Source: Pseudomonadales bacterium
GTDB lineage: Bacteria; Pseudomonadota; Gammaproteobacteria; Pseudomonadales; UBA5518
Direction of reading: 5' to 3'
DNA length: 64,000 nucleotides
Assembly: GCA_024234165.1 (NCBI GenBank)
Contig: JACKOP010000001.1
Location: 496,001-560,000 of the forward strand
Shown piece by piece: positions 28,176 through 37,504 of this stretch (positions are counted from its first letter, which is position 1; every line of letters begins with the position of its first letter). The position numbers were made by a program, and so were the translations under genes. A model generated the notes under the pieces. It was not told where the DNA came from, ran no database searches, and saw nothing but the letters and a program-made list of their open reading frames with translations.

Positions 28176-29296
28176 CGAATCACCATCCCTCCGCCACGGC
28201 GTGCTGGGTCCTGGCCCTGGGTGTGCTCGGCCTGTGCCTGGCCGACCACGCCATGGCCTTCAAGCTCGAACCCGAAGCACGCCTGCACCTGGACTACGCC
28301 GCTCACGACGCCGACGCCGAGCCGCTGGACGACGGTGACATCGTGCGCCGCGCCATCATCGGCCTGAAGGGCAAGGCGGGCGAGGACTGGACGTTCGAGG
28401 CCGCCTACGAGCTGGCCGACAAGGGCCGGCTGCGTCCCGGCGACGGCAAGTTCAAGGACGTGGCACTGAGCTACGAAGGCTGGCGCGTCGGCGACTTCAC
28501 GCTGGGCCAGATCAAGCTGCCTTTCAGCCTGGAGGAGTTGACCAGTTCCAACGACTCTCTGTTCATCGAGCGCGCACTGCCGGTCGATGCCTTCGCACCC
28601 TCGCGGCGCCTGGGCTTGGGCTTTCGCCATCAGCGCGACGCATACACGGTATCGGCGATGGCCTTTGGCTCGTCCATCGACGGCGACGACCGCGGGCGCG
28701 GGCTGGGCGCGCGTGCGACCTGGGTGCCGGCACAAAGCAGCACGTCGGTGCTGCACCTGGGCGCGGCTGTCGTCGTCGAGCGACCGCGCAGCAAGGTCGA
28801 TTTCGATACCACGCCGGAGTCGCGTGTGGCGGACGAAGACCTGGTCAACACCGGCGGCGTCGAGGACGTACGCCGCATCGATCGGCTGGGCCTGGAGGCG
28901 GCCTGGCGCAGCGGCCCGCTGACCGTGCAGACCGAGTGGCTGCAGGCCTGGCTGCGCCGCGACGCGGGCGCACCTGGCGCGCGCCTGAACGGCGGCTACC
29001 TGGCCACCAGCTGGCTGCTGAGCGGCGAGGTGCGCCCTTACAAGAACGGCCGATTCAAGGGCATCAGCCCCAGCCGCTCAACCGGCGCCTGGGAGCTGAC
29101 GGCGCGTCTGTCCCACATCGACCTGGATGACGCCGGGGTGCGCGGCGGGCACGAGCGTAATCTGACCTTCGGCTTGAACTACCATTTCAACGAGCACATG
29201 CGCGTCATGTTCAATTACATTCAGGTGCACAGCCAGCGCCGTGGCCAGACAGACGATCCGCACCTGCTGTTGCTGCGGCTGCAGCTGGCCTTGTAA
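28172..29296 (+). CDS. Phosphate-selective porin O/P-family outer-membrane porin
   Basis: This 374-residue protein has a signal peptide (LALGVLGLCLADHAMA) and a beta-barrel with the OprO/OprP pattern: IVRRAIIGLKGKAGEDWTFE, FTLGQIKLPFSLEELTSSND and FIERALPVDAFAPSRRLG. It ends in a typical porin strand (LLLLRLQLAL). OprP of Pseudomonas is phosphate-selective, and the neighbours here make phosphate the likely substrate. The start overlaps the stop of the phytase-like gene. Confidence 0.87.
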   Translation: MTNHHPSATACWVLALGVLGLCLADHAMAFKLEPEARLHLDYAAHDADAEPLDDGDIVRRAIIGLKGKAGEDWTFEAAYELADKGRLRPGDGKFKDVALSYEGWRVGDFTLGQIKLPFSLEELTSSNDSLFIERALPVDAFAPSRRLGLGFRHQRDAYTVSAMAFGSSIDGDDRGRGLGARATWVPAQSSTSVLHLGAAVVVERPRSKVDFDTTPESRVADEDLVNTGGVEDVRRIDRLGLEAAWRSGPLTVQTEWLQAWLRRDAGAPGARLNGGYLATSWLLSGEVRPYKNGRFKGISPSRSTGAWELTARLSHIDLDDAGVRGGHERNLTFGLNYHFNEHMRVMFNYIQVHSQRRGQTDDPHLLLLRLQLAL

Positions 29297-29323
29297 AGCG
29301 TCCAGCCAGCGGAGAGATTCAAG

Positions 29324-30682
29324 TTGTCCAGCAAGCGCATTCTGATCGTCGACGACGAGGAAAGCATCCGGTTCGGGATTCACGACTTCCTGCGGTCGCG
29401 CGGCTTTCGCGTGTTCGAGGCCGAGAGCTGCCAGCAGGCGCGCGAGCAGTTCCAGGCCGTGGCGCCCGACGCCGCAGTGATCGACTTCCGACTGCCCGAC
29501 GGCACCGCCATCGACCTGCTGCACGCGTTCAAGCAGATGGACGCCGGCGTGCCACTGATCGTGCTGACGGCCTATGGCTCGATCGAACTGGCGGTAGAGG
29601 CCGTCAAACAGGGGGCCGAGCAGTTCCTGACCAAGCCGATCGAGCTACCGGCGCTGCTGGCCATCCTGAACCGGCTGTTCGCGCAGCGGCGCGTGCACCG
29701 CCAGCAGCAGGTCATGGCTTCGCGCGAGCAGCGCCAGCGCCTGGACCCGTTCGCAGGTTGCAGCGCGGCCATCCGCGAGCTGGCCGAGCAGGCCGCCAAG
29801 GTCTGCGCTGCCGACCGCCCGATCCTGGTGCTGGGCGAGACCGGCACCGGCAAGGGCCTGCTGGCCAACTGGCTGCACCAGCACGGGCCGCGTGCCGACG
29901 AGCCGTTCGTCGACCTGAACTGCGCCGGTCTGCAGCCCGACTTCCTGGAGACCGAGCTGTTCGGCCACGAAAAGGGTGCCTTCACCGGTGCAGTGGCGGC
30001 CAAGCAGGGCCTGTTCGAGGTGGCCGATGGTGGCACGGTGTTTCTCGACGAGATCGGCGACGTCGATCCGCGCGTGCAGCCCAAGCTGCTCAAGGTGCTG
30101 GAAGACAAGCGCTTTCGCCGCATGGGCGCGGTGCGCGAGCGCGAGGTGGACGTGGCGCTGATCGCGGCCACCCACAAGGATCTGGCCGAGCAGGTGCAGC
30201 AGGGACGCTTTCGCAGCGACCTGTATTTTCGTATCAGCAGCATCCCGCTGGTGATGCCCGCGCTGCGCGAGCGCCGCGAGGACATCCCGCTGCTGGCCGA
30301 GATGCTGCTGTCCCAGCTGCGCCCCACCCTGGGCCGCCCGGTCGAGCTGGCGCAGGCGGCGGTGCAGGCCTTGCGCGACTATCCCTGGCCCGGCAATATC
30401 CGCGAGCTGCGCAACGTGCTCGAGCACGCCGCGCTGCTGTGCGAGCGGGAGTGCATCACGCCGCGCGACCTGCACTTTGGCAGCGTGGCCGGCCCGACGC
30501 CCGCAGTGTCCGACACCAGCCTGACCCTGGTGGAGCTGGAGCGCCAGTACATCGAGAGCGTGCTGCGCGAGGAAGGCGGCCGGGTGGCGCAGGCGGCGCT
30601 GCGACTGGACGTGCCGCGCAGCACGTTATATCAGAAGATCAAGACCTACGGCATCCAGGTGCCGCAAAGCGCCACGACCTGA
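29324..30682 (+). CDS. NtrC-family sigma-54 response regulator
   Basis: This 452-residue protein has a receiver domain (1-120; acidic pocket DDEE at 10-13, phospho-acceptor D54, LTAYGS, Lys in FLTKP), an AAA+ domain with Walker A GETGTGKG (about 170-177), the sigma-54 contact loop GAFTGA (about 217-223) and Walker B FLDEIGD, and a Fis-type helix-turn-helix C-terminus (RVAQAALRLDVPRSTLYQKI). It should activate sigma-54 promoters. Start is TTG 29324 with GGAGAG 7 bases upstream. Its sensor kinase follows after 52 bp. Confidence 0.93.
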   Translation: MSSKRILIVDDEESIRFGIHDFLRSRGFRVFEAESCQQAREQFQAVAPDAAVIDFRLPDGTAIDLLHAFKQMDAGVPLIVLTAYGSIELAVEAVKQGAEQFLTKPIELPALLAILNRLFAQRRVHRQQQVMASREQRQRLDPFAGCSAAIRELAEQAAKVCAADRPILVLGETGTGKGLLANWLHQHGPRADEPFVDLNCAGLQPDFLETELFGHEKGAFTGAVAAKQGLFEVADGGTVFLDEIGDVDPRVQPKLLKVLEDKRFRRMGAVREREVDVALIAATHKDLAEQVQQGRFRSDLYFRISSIPLVMPALRERREDIPLLAEMLLSQLRPTLGRPVELAQAAVQALRDYPWPGNIRELRNVLEHAALLCERECITPRDLHFGSVAGPTPAVSDTSLTLVELERQYIESVLREEGGRVAQAALRLDVPRSTLYQKIKTYGIQVPQSATT

Positions 30683-30734
30683 TCCGAGTCGTGATGCATG
30701 GCCGGCGCGGACAACCGGCAGGCCGGGAGTCGGC

Positions 30735-32681
30735 ATGTTCAAGATCAAGGTTTACGCCGGCATGGCCATCATCGTGGCCTTGGGGGTGTTGGCCATGCTG
30801 CACGTCTATCGCACGCTGGACAACGTGGCTGGCTATCTGGCCACGCTCGATCACGTGAGTGTGCCGTTCAGCATCGCCGCGCTGGAGATGGAGAAGAACA
30901 CCGGCGAGTACGCCAGCGATGTGCTGCGCTATGTCGGCGACCCGGACCCGGATGTGCGCGCCGAAGCAGCGCACGACATCCAGGATTTCAACGAACGCCA
31001 CGCGGTCTACATGCGGCTGAGCACCAGCGCGCACGAGCGCGAGCTTGGCGGCAAGGTCGGGGCCGAACACCGCAAGCTGGTAGCCGCCGGCGAGGCCCTG
31101 ATGGATGAGCGCGAGCGGCTGGACGCGGTCTTCGAGCAGACCGCCGATCTGCTCGAACGCATCGATCGGGTGCTCGATGGCCCGATGCAGACGGCGATTC
31201 CCGCCGACCAGCCACAGCGCAGCACCGTGCTGACTGCGTTGCAGGACGTCGAGGCGGAAACCGCAGAGGTGGGATTCTGGCTGACACTGTTCAAGCACCG
31301 CCCAACGCCGCTCGCGCGCCAGCGCCTGCTGGAGAAGGTGCAGGAGCAACACGAAGCCACAACGACACTGCGCGCGCTACCGCTGGCGGGCGAGGTGCGC
31401 CGGCTGGAGGAGGTGCTGCATGGCTACCACCGGCAGGTGGCCGCCAACGTGCGGCTGCTGCTGCCCGGCGAAACCAGCATCAGCACGCGGGCCCAGCAGT
31501 TCAGTGCGCTGGCATCATCCATCGACGACATCTTCGACAACGAGATTCAGGCGATGCTCAGCAGTGACCTGTCGGAGCCGCACGCCAACGCCGACCTGGC
31601 GATTCGTCGCGTGCAGACGAGCTTGCGCTACATCATCCCGGGCTACCTGTTTGTGGCGGCGCTCGTCGCCCTGCTCTTCATCCTGGCCATCATGCGCCCG
31701 CTCAAGCGTCTGGCGGCGGGCACCCGCGCGCTGGGCGCGGGCCAACTGGACTACCGCATCGACGCGCGCGGCCACGACGAGTTCGGTACGCTGGCGCGGC
31801 AGTTCAACCACATGGCCGAGCGGCTGCAGGAGAGCACCGTCTCGCGCGAACTTCTGGAGGCCAGCGAGCAGCAGTTGCAGCGCTCGGTGACCGAGCTGCG
31901 TCAGGAGATCGCCGAGCGTCAGCAGGCCGAACGCGAACGCGAGAGGCTGCAAGACCAATTGCGCCGCAGCGCGACGATGGCGGCCATGGGCCAGCTGGTG
32001 GCGGGCGTGGCCCATGAAGTGCGCAACCCGTTGTTCGGCATTTCCTCGACCCTCGATGCGATGGATGCCAATGCCGAGACCGGCCGGATGAATCCGCGCT
32101 ACCGCGAGGTGCTGCGTCGCGAGGTGCTCCGCCTGAACAAGCTGATGGCCGACCTGCTGGAATTCGGCCGCGCGCCACCGGCGGGATGCAGCGTGGAGCC
32201 GCTTGGCGACGCCCTTGTGGAGGCCACGCGCAACGGTCGTGCGGCGGCGCAGGCGGCAGGGGTGTCGATCGTGAACCAGGCGCGCGACGATGCGCCGGTG
32301 GTCATGAACCGCGACCGCCTGGTGCAGATGCTGACCAACCTGATCGAGAACGCGCTGCAGCATGCGCCACCGGGCTCGGAAGTCGCGATCACCACGCGCC
32401 TCAGCACGCACGCGGACGGACGGCACTGGCTCGAACTGTGCGTGCTGGACCGCGGCCCGGGATTCACGGCGCAAGACCTGCCACGTCTGTTCGAGCCCTT
32501 CTTCACCCGCAGACGCAAGGGCACGGGTCTGGGCCTGGCCATCGTGCGCCGAATCGTCGATGAGCACCATGGCAACATCCATGCCGCCAACCGGCCCGGA
32601 GGTGGCGCCAGCATGACCGTGCTCCTGCCCGTCGCACAGTCCGCCCCACCTTCACCCGCGCGCGGAAACACGCATGTGTAG
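30735..32681 (+). CDS. Membrane sensor histidine kinase
   Basis: This 648-residue kinase has a first membrane helix (about 7-26), a long helical periplasmic domain (about 27-298), a second helix (about 299-320), a HAMP domain (about 321-373), a coiled coil, HisKA with phospho-acceptor H427 in GVAHEVRNPLFG, and an ATPase domain with the N box (NLIENALQHAP), DRGPGF and GTGLGLAIV. It is the evident partner of the sigma-54 regulator just upstream. The periplasmic domain is not one I recognise; phosphate or a phosphate ester is a guess from context. Confidence 0.92.
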   Translation: MFKIKVYAGMAIIVALGVLAMLHVYRTLDNVAGYLATLDHVSVPFSIAALEMEKNTGEYASDVLRYVGDPDPDVRAEAAHDIQDFNERHAVYMRLSTSAHERELGGKVGAEHRKLVAAGEALMDERERLDAVFEQTADLLERIDRVLDGPMQTAIPADQPQRSTVLTALQDVEAETAEVGFWLTLFKHRPTPLARQRLLEKVQEQHEATTTLRALPLAGEVRRLEEVLHGYHRQVAANVRLLLPGETSISTRAQQFSALASSIDDIFDNEIQAMLSSDLSEPHANADLAIRRVQTSLRYIIPGYLFVAALVALLFILAIMRPLKRLAAGTRALGAGQLDYRIDARGHDEFGTLARQFNHMAERLQESTVSRELLEASEQQLQRSVTELRQEIAERQQAERERERLQDQLRRSATMAAMGQLVAGVAHEVRNPLFGISSTLDAMDANAETGRMNPRYREVLRREVLRLNKLMADLLEFGRAPPAGCSVEPLGDALVEATRNGRAAAQAAGVSIVNQARDDAPVVMNRDRLVQMLTNLIENALQHAPPGSEVAITTRLSTHADGRHWLELCVLDRGPGFTAQDLPRLFEPFFTRRRKGTGLGLAIVRRIVDEHHGNIHAANRPGGGASMTVLLPVAQSAPPSPARGNTHV

Positions 32682-32814
32682 CCAGCCAGGCCAACGCCGA
32701 AGCTGCCCACCTTCGCCCGCGTGCGGAAACGCGACCGATCGGGCAGAATGAATTGCAGTCGTCGCATCACGCCACGCAGCAATGCCTTGAGTCCGCGTGT
32801 GAGGAATCCGGGCT

Positions 32815-32973
32815 AGCAAGATGCTGATGGCAGGTGTCGAGCCGGGGTATGGCGTACGCCAGCTGGGTCACAGCTTGGAGATGTTTTTCCGCACCTACGC
32901 CGCATGGATCAACCGGGAAAAGGGTGCCGAGCAGACTGCCAAGTTGGATGACAGAAAAGAAATACGCGACTAA
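32815..32973 (+). pseudogene. C-terminal tail of a tyrosine integrase
   Basis: About 52 codons read SKMLMAGVEPGYGVRQLGHS, then LEMFFRTYAAWINREKGAEQ, to a TAA stop at 32971. This is the end of a phage or integrative-element integrase: the GH of box II and the catalytic Tyr in TYAAWI are both present, but the rest of the protein is missing. It is the only clear content of the gap 32682-33212, apart from the short repeats at 33065. Confidence 0.75.
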
Positions 32974-33064
32974 TTCATTGATCTAGCCGCGTTTTTGAAT
33001 GGCGGAGCGGACGTCTGCAACATATCATTGAATTTCAATATATTGCGCAGTTTTACGGTAAAAA

Positions 33065-33083
33065 TACCCCCATAAATACCCCC
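33065..33083. repeat. Tandem TACCCCC repeat
   Basis: TACCCCC occurs at 33065-33071 and 33077-33083, a 12-bp period, in an otherwise AT-rich stretch 90 bp after the integrase tail. Short spaced repeats like this are often seen beside integrase genes of integrative elements, where they can be recombinase or excisionase arm sites. That role is inferred here. Confidence 0.4.
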
Positions 33084-33212
33084 AGAAATCCAGTGAAATA
33101 TAGATAGGTCAAGAGACGCGCTGGAAAGTGTTTGCTAACACCTCGTCACACACGAAACGTGTGTCAGCTCCGGCATCGCTACTGCTAACCCGGATTTCTA
33201 ACACCCGCGCAC

Positions 33213-33982
33213 CCCGCCTTGATCGGGGTCTCGTCCATCGCCACCACCGATCCGCTGAGGATGTGTGCGTGCTGGGCCGCTGCGATGGGGCGCAGCAGAT
33301 CGATGGCCCGTCCGCTCCAGTTGCTGAGGCTGGTGCGGCTCAGCTGGATGCCACACTGGGCGATCCGCTGGTGTTGGCGATACAGCGGCAAGTGGTAGCA
33401 GAACTTGTCGACGAGCATTCCGGCCAGCAGGCTCACATCGGCCACACAGCGCTCGAGTACGCTGGCCGGTGCCGGGGTGCTGACGATGCGCTGCTCTTCG
33501 ATCAGCTTCCAGGTCTGGTAGTGGTACTCGATGATCCCGTAGCTGCCCGGGCGTTGTGCCAGGCGGTAGCTGACGCGCTCGGAGACCAGCTCGCGTCGCT
33601 CCTCGGGTACGCCAGCAATTGCCGGATCGACGATGGTGACCACGTCGCGGGTGACATCCGGGCCAAAGCGCAATCCTGAGTCGTTCACCGCCGCATCGCG
33701 CACCTTGCGCCGGCGCGTGTAGGTGATCGACTGCTCGGAAGGCGGTGGGGACTTCTGCGGCGGTTCAAGCACACCGAGTGCATCGAGCAGGTTGCCCTGC
33801 ACGGCAGGATCGATGCTCAGCTGCTTCTCGCTCTTCTGCCCGAAGAGCTGGCGCTTGAACCAGTCGAGCTGCTGCTTCAGCGCGGCGATCTCGGCGCCAA
33901 ACTGCTGCGTCATCGCGGCCATCTGCACCGTGAGTTGCGCATTGGTTTGTTCGAGTTCGGCGATGCGCGAAGCGGCGTTCAA
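33213..33982 (-). pseudogene. tnpC: IS66 transposase TnpC, C-terminus missing (copy 1)
   Basis: Starting at TTG 33982 (MNAASRIAELEQTNAQL), the protein has the leucine-zipper-like N-terminus, WFKRQLFGQKSEK and the first part of the DDE domain (VVAMDETPIKAG), where homology stops. The remaining third, including the later catalytic residues, is absent, so the gene is dead. The intact order of the missing part can be seen in copy 2. Confidence 0.85.
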
Positions 33983-34036
33983 GGGCGGAAGATACTGCAG
34001 GAAAACCGTGCTGTCATTGTACCGGAATGCCCCTGC

Positions 34037-34396
34037 TCATGCCGCTGTTCGGTAGCGTTTTCGCTGCCTTTTTATCTCAACATCGACGCCTTCGAGCAGC
34101 GCCAGAAACTCGGTGGCGCACAGTGCGCGTTTCACGCGTCCATCGCGTGTCATCAAGCGGGCAAAGTGTCCGCGCTCGAGTCGCTTCGACCAGATCCAGT
34201 AGCCGCCCGTCTCGAAGCCGAGCACCTTGATCTGCGTGGCGCGGCGGTTGAGAAACGCAAACCATTGGCTGCTGTTGCCCAGTGGGTCTTCGCCCAGGTG
34301 TTGCTTCACCCGTGCCGACAGCCCATCGAACGAGCAGCGCATATCGGTGGGCTCCAGGCACAGCCAGATGCGCGATGCACTGCTGATGCTCAGCAT
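34037..34396 (-). CDS. tnpB: IS66 accessory protein TnpB (copy 1)
   Basis: This 119-residue protein (MLSISSASRIWLCLEPTDMR, FDGLSARVKQHLGEDPLG, FLNRRATQIKVLGFETGGYW) matches IS66 TnpB (Orf2), which is needed for transposition of IS66 elements. Its start overlaps the tnpA stop by 7 bp, the normal IS66 arrangement. Copy 2 encodes an almost identical protein. Confidence 0.9.
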   Translation of the reverse strand: MLSISSASRIWLCLEPTDMRCSFDGLSARVKQHLGEDPLGNSSQWFAFLNRRATQIKVLGFETGGYWIWSKRLERGHFARLMTRDGRVKRALCATEFLALLEGVDVEIKRQRKRYRTAA

Positions 34397-34734
34397 GGGG
34401 CGCCCCGGCGCAGCCGCAGCACCACACCCGCACCCAGGTCGAGCTCTACCTCCCATGCAGGTGTGGTCGGTAGCACCTCGGTCTTGTCGACCACTGGCGC
34501 GGTCAGCTCGACAAACAGCGCCTCGGGCCGAACGCCCGCCACATCGGTGTTCCGGGCTCCGCGCAGCTTGCGCCGCCACAGCTCGAAGGTGCTCTTCGCC
34601 AGGCCGTGGCGGGTGCAGAACGCCTGCTGCGAAACACCGCTCGCCTCGAACTCGCTTATCAGCGCGCGCCACTGTGCCGCGCTGTGGCGTGCATACTTGC
34701 GCACAGAACCTGAACCCGTCGATGCCGAACCCAT
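34390..34734 (-). CDS. tnpA: IS66 accessory protein TnpA (copy 1)
   Basis: This 114-residue protein starts MGSASTGSGSVRKYARHSAA and contains a helix-turn-helix-like region (FEASGVSQQAFCTRHGLAKS, FELWRRKLRG), as in IS66 TnpA (Orf1). In this copy the frame is intact through LDLGAGVVLRLRRGAPC; copy 2 has lost one base near the same point. Confidence 0.88.
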   Translation of the reverse strand: MGSASTGSGSVRKYARHSAAQWRALISEFEASGVSQQAFCTRHGLAKSTFELWRRKLRGARNTDVAGVRPEALFVELTAPVVDKTEVLPTTPAWEVELDLGAGVVLRLRRGAPC

Positions 34735-34822
34735 GGCGATACTCCTCCAACACCACTTCGTTGAAACAGAGCATCGCGAAGGTTCAGACGGGATAACAGA
34801 ACGGCGTGGTTTGGACGGTTAC

Positions 34823-34985
34823 GAATCAGAGACGAAGTGCGAAACTTGGAGGACGGGCCACATCAGGCGATTGGCACTGAAAAGCGCAAAGAGTTTTGCA
34901 AGAAGCTTCACCCATATGGGTGTTGTTATAGAACTTTTCTATTTGCAAGATGCCCATGTGAACATGGGAATTTGAGCCTCGTTAC
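34823..34985. repeat. 163-bp flank shared by both IS66 copies, with a foreign IS end
   Basis: This stretch beyond the IS66 terminus is repeated in reverse at 49601-49763. Its middle (about 34858-34903) resembles the end of the decayed DDE element at 53986-54040: both carry CACATCAGGCG and CGCAAAGAGTTTTGCAAGAA. It also starts with a GAATCAGAGACGAAGTGCG motif that recurs at 62820-62841. It is therefore a fossil join of several IS ends. Confidence 0.65.
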
Positions 34986-35034
34986 GGGCATGGCCGACAC
35001 GCCCCGGTTCGGTCTCTCACAAAACCGGGTCAAG
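34986..35034 (-). repeat. Relic of the terminal region of the IS3-family element
   Basis: On the reverse strand this reads GCTTGACCCGGTTTTGTGAG and onward, as in the left end of the IS3 element at 52122-52172 and the relic at 41451-41500. Only about 49 bp remain. It ends 28 bp before the start codon of the LuxR gene. Confidence 0.65.
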
Positions 35035-35062
35035 CAGATCTAGTGAAATTGAGGGACAAGAC

Positions 35063-36229
35063 ATGAGTGACACCAAACCTAATCTATTACCCATAGACGC
35101 TAATCTCTCCGACCAAAACGTCCTGACTAGGCTGATTGGTCTGATCTATGAAGGTCCGCTGGAACTGGTACCCTGGTCTGGTATCCTCAACTGGCTGCGG
35201 TGCCGGCTCCACAGCAATGCAACGGGCATGGTGCTGCGACCAGCCACCATGGACGAACCGGCCTTTGCTATCAATTCCAACAGCCGAGGAACGCGGATAT
35301 CCAGCAACGTCTACGGGAGTTTCTACTACTATTCTCTCGACACCTTCCGCCACCTCCCACCTGAGCAAGTATTAACGGTAGAAGAATGGCTCGGCGAAGA
35401 AACGTTCCTCAACAGTGATTTTTATCATGAGTATTATCTACCCAGAGATATCCGCTACGTCATGGGTGCCGATTTGTACACCGATGACGAGTCCGAATGC
35501 CGAATACGGACCTGCCGAGCTCCGGATATGGGACCCTTCTCGTCCGAGGACAAGGCGCTGCTTCAATTGTTGGTCTCCCATTTCAAACGGGCCGTGCAAT
35601 TGTATTTCAGATTTTGCAAGGTCGAGACCGAACGTAAACTCTACGCCAACACTCTGAATAGAATCCGTCTAGGCTCCATCCTCCTCGACGATACAGGAAA
35701 AATCATGAGCTGCAACGAAGTAGCAGCGAAAATCCTGTCCCGGCGTAATAGCATCTGGGAGCAGGAAGGTAGCCTGCGAGTGATCCCTACCACCCAAAGG
35801 CGCTCCTTTCAGGTTCTTCTTGAAAGAGTTCTGGAAAAGGGAAAACAGACGACCTTATCGATCACCGAAGCGATCTTTATACCCGGGAAAACCGACCATT
35901 CGGATTTGAGTGTGCTGATCAAATCCATTCCTCGGGTGGAAAGGGGAGACGGCAAGCGTCGGCCGGCTGTCGAGGTATTCCTGCGCGACTCGGAACAGAA
36001 AGTACTTCCCTCCCCAGATACCTTGAGCAAGCTTTTCAAGCTAACATCGGCGGAGATCGAGTTGTGCATCCTCCTCACTGCGGGTAACAACATCAATGAG
36101 ATTTGCACGGTGCTGGGCATTACCCGCAACACGGTAAAATCCAGACTGAAGAGCATTTTCGGCAAAACCGGCGCTATGCGCCAATCTCATCTAGTCAGCA
36201 TCCTACTCGACACCATCGCGCTCCTCTGA
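35063..36229 (+). CDS. LuxR-type transcriptional regulator
   Basis: This 388-residue protein has an N-terminal sensory region of unknown type (about 1-190), a PAS-like middle (RIRLGSILLDDTGKIMSCNE) and a C-terminal LuxR helix-turn-helix (LTSAEIELCILLTAGNNINE, then ICTVLGITRNTVKSRLKSIF). GAGGG lies 10 bases before the ATG. Base composition is clearly lower in GC than the core genes and similar to the TonB receptor at 38743-41070, its neighbour before two IS5 copies landed between them. It may regulate that receptor, but this is inferred only from position. Confidence 0.85.
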   Translation: MSDTKPNLLPIDANLSDQNVLTRLIGLIYEGPLELVPWSGILNWLRCRLHSNATGMVLRPATMDEPAFAINSNSRGTRISSNVYGSFYYYSLDTFRHLPPEQVLTVEEWLGEETFLNSDFYHEYYLPRDIRYVMGADLYTDDESECRIRTCRAPDMGPFSSEDKALLQLLVSHFKRAVQLYFRFCKVETERKLYANTLNRIRLGSILLDDTGKIMSCNEVAAKILSRRNSIWEQEGSLRVIPTTQRRSFQVLLERVLEKGKQTTLSITEAIFIPGKTDHSDLSVLIKSIPRVERGDGKRRPAVEVFLRDSEQKVLPSPDTLSKLFKLTSAEIELCILLTAGNNINEICTVLGITRNTVKSRLKSIFGKTGAMRQSHLVSILLDTIALL

Positions 36230-36261
36230 ATTGTAGTCATCATTCAGCTGAGATGCCCTAG

Positions 36262-37500
36262 GGAAAAACTGATTTATTCGACACTCGAGCCGCCCGCTCG
36301 AGTGTCGGATCATCGATAATGCGCACATCACGCAGCAGCACGGTGTTCACCCTCATGAAGCAGATCAGTTTCTCGGATGCTGAGTTCGCGGCGAAGAAAA
36401 AGGTCACGCGCCGTGAACGCTTTCTGATGGACCTCGACCGCCTGGTGCCGTGGCTTGTGCTGGTTGCACTTATCGAGCCGTACTACCCGAAGAGCGGAGA
36501 ACGTGGGCGTCCTCCGATTGGACTCGAGCGCATGTTGCGGATGTACGTGGCGCAGAACGCCCTGGGGCTGTCCGACGAAGGCATCGAGGACGCCATTTAC
36601 GACAGTGGTTCGGTACGACGCTTCGTGGGTGTTGACCTCGCAATCGAGTCGGCTCCCGATGCTACGACGCTGCTCAAGTTCCGCCGTCTGCTCGAAGCGC
36701 ACGGGCAGACCCGCAAGCTCTTTGGCGCGATCAACGCCGGACTCGAGTCTGTCGGGTTGCTGCTGCGCCAGGGCTCCATCGTCGATGCCACGCTGATCGC
36801 GGCTGCCCCTTCGACGAAGAACCGCTCCAGATCGCGTGACCCCGAGATGCATCAGTCGAAGAAAGGAAACCAGTGGCATTTCGGCATGAAAGCCCATGTG
36901 GGCGTCGATGCGGACTCTGGTCTGGTGCACACGGTGGTGGGCACGGCAGGAAACGTTTCCGATGTCACCGTAACCGAGCAGTTGCTGCATGGCGAGGAAG
37001 CGGTCGTGTTCGCTGATGCGGGCTACACCGGTGCGCCCAAGCGTGACGGGTTGGCAACCAAGGAAGTCGAATGGCAGATCGCCGCCAAGCGTGGTTCGAT
37101 CAAGAAGCTGCCCGAAGGAAGCCCCTATCGCATGGCTCTCGAGGCACAGGAAAAGGCCAAAGCCAGCATGCGCGCGAAGGTGGAGCATCCGTTCCATGTG
37201 GTGAAGAACCTGTTCCGTCACCGCAAGGTTCGATACAAAGGGCTGGCGAAGAACGAAGCGCAGCTCTTCACGCTGTTCGGGTTGGCAAATCTGATACTGG
37301 CGCGCAGGCATTTTGCAGGTGCGTGCGAGAGAGGTATGCCTTGAAAACGAGGAATCGGGAGAAAACCTTCCGATTAGGAGCGAATAGGGACTGATTTCGT
37401 CAGCTTCAGGCGAAAAAACGGCCTTCAACGCGAAAATTCGCGCCGACGGCAATAATTTTCGTCTGGAGTCGACGGATTTCATGGATAGATCAGTGTTTCC
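36262..37500 (+). mobile_element. IS5-family element, copy A, intact
   Basis: This 1239-bp element starts GGAAAAACTGATTTAT and ends with the imperfect inverted match ATAGATCAGTGTTTCC. It is flanked on both sides by CTAG (36258-36261 and 37501-37504), the YTAR target duplication of the IS5 subgroup. Copy B follows directly and shares the right-hand CTAG. Confidence 0.9.
36355..37344 (+). CDS. IS5-family transposase (copy A)
   Basis: This 329-residue DDE transposase starts MKQISFSDAEFAAKKKVTRR, the standard IS5-subgroup N-terminus; a longer frame from 36319 is less likely. It contains GSIVDATLIAAAPSTKNRSR (first Asp), VFADAGYTGAPKRDGL (second Asp) and HPFHVVKNLFRHRKVRYKGL toward the end. The reading frame is whole, so this copy may be active. 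Confidence 0.93.
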   Translation: MKQISFSDAEFAAKKKVTRRERFLMDLDRLVPWLVLVALIEPYYPKSGERGRPPIGLERMLRMYVAQNALGLSDEGIEDAIYDSGSVRRFVGVDLAIESAPDATTLLKFRRLLEAHGQTRKLFGAINAGLESVGLLLRQGSIVDATLIAAAPSTKNRSRSRDPEMHQSKKGNQWHFGMKAHVGVDADSGLVHTVVGTAGNVSDVTVTEQLLHGEEAVVFADAGYTGAPKRDGLATKEVEWQIAAKRGSIKKLPEGSPYRMALEAQEKAKASMRAKVEHPFHVVKNLFRHRKVRYKGLAKNEAQLFTLFGLANLILARRHFAGACERGMP

Positions 37501-37504
37501 CTAG

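Larger units (their letters stand above)
33213..34822 (-). mobile_element. IS66-family element, copy 1, truncated
   Basis: This element is read leftwards: terminus GTAACCGTCC (reverse strand, ending at 34822), tnpA, tnpB and the first two-thirds of tnpC, then cut at 33213. The 33213-34985 stretch is nearly identical to 49601-51372 in opposite orientation. Because the match runs 163 bp past the IS66 terminus, the two copies arose by duplication of a larger block rather than by two separate IS66 insertions. Confidence 0.85.
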
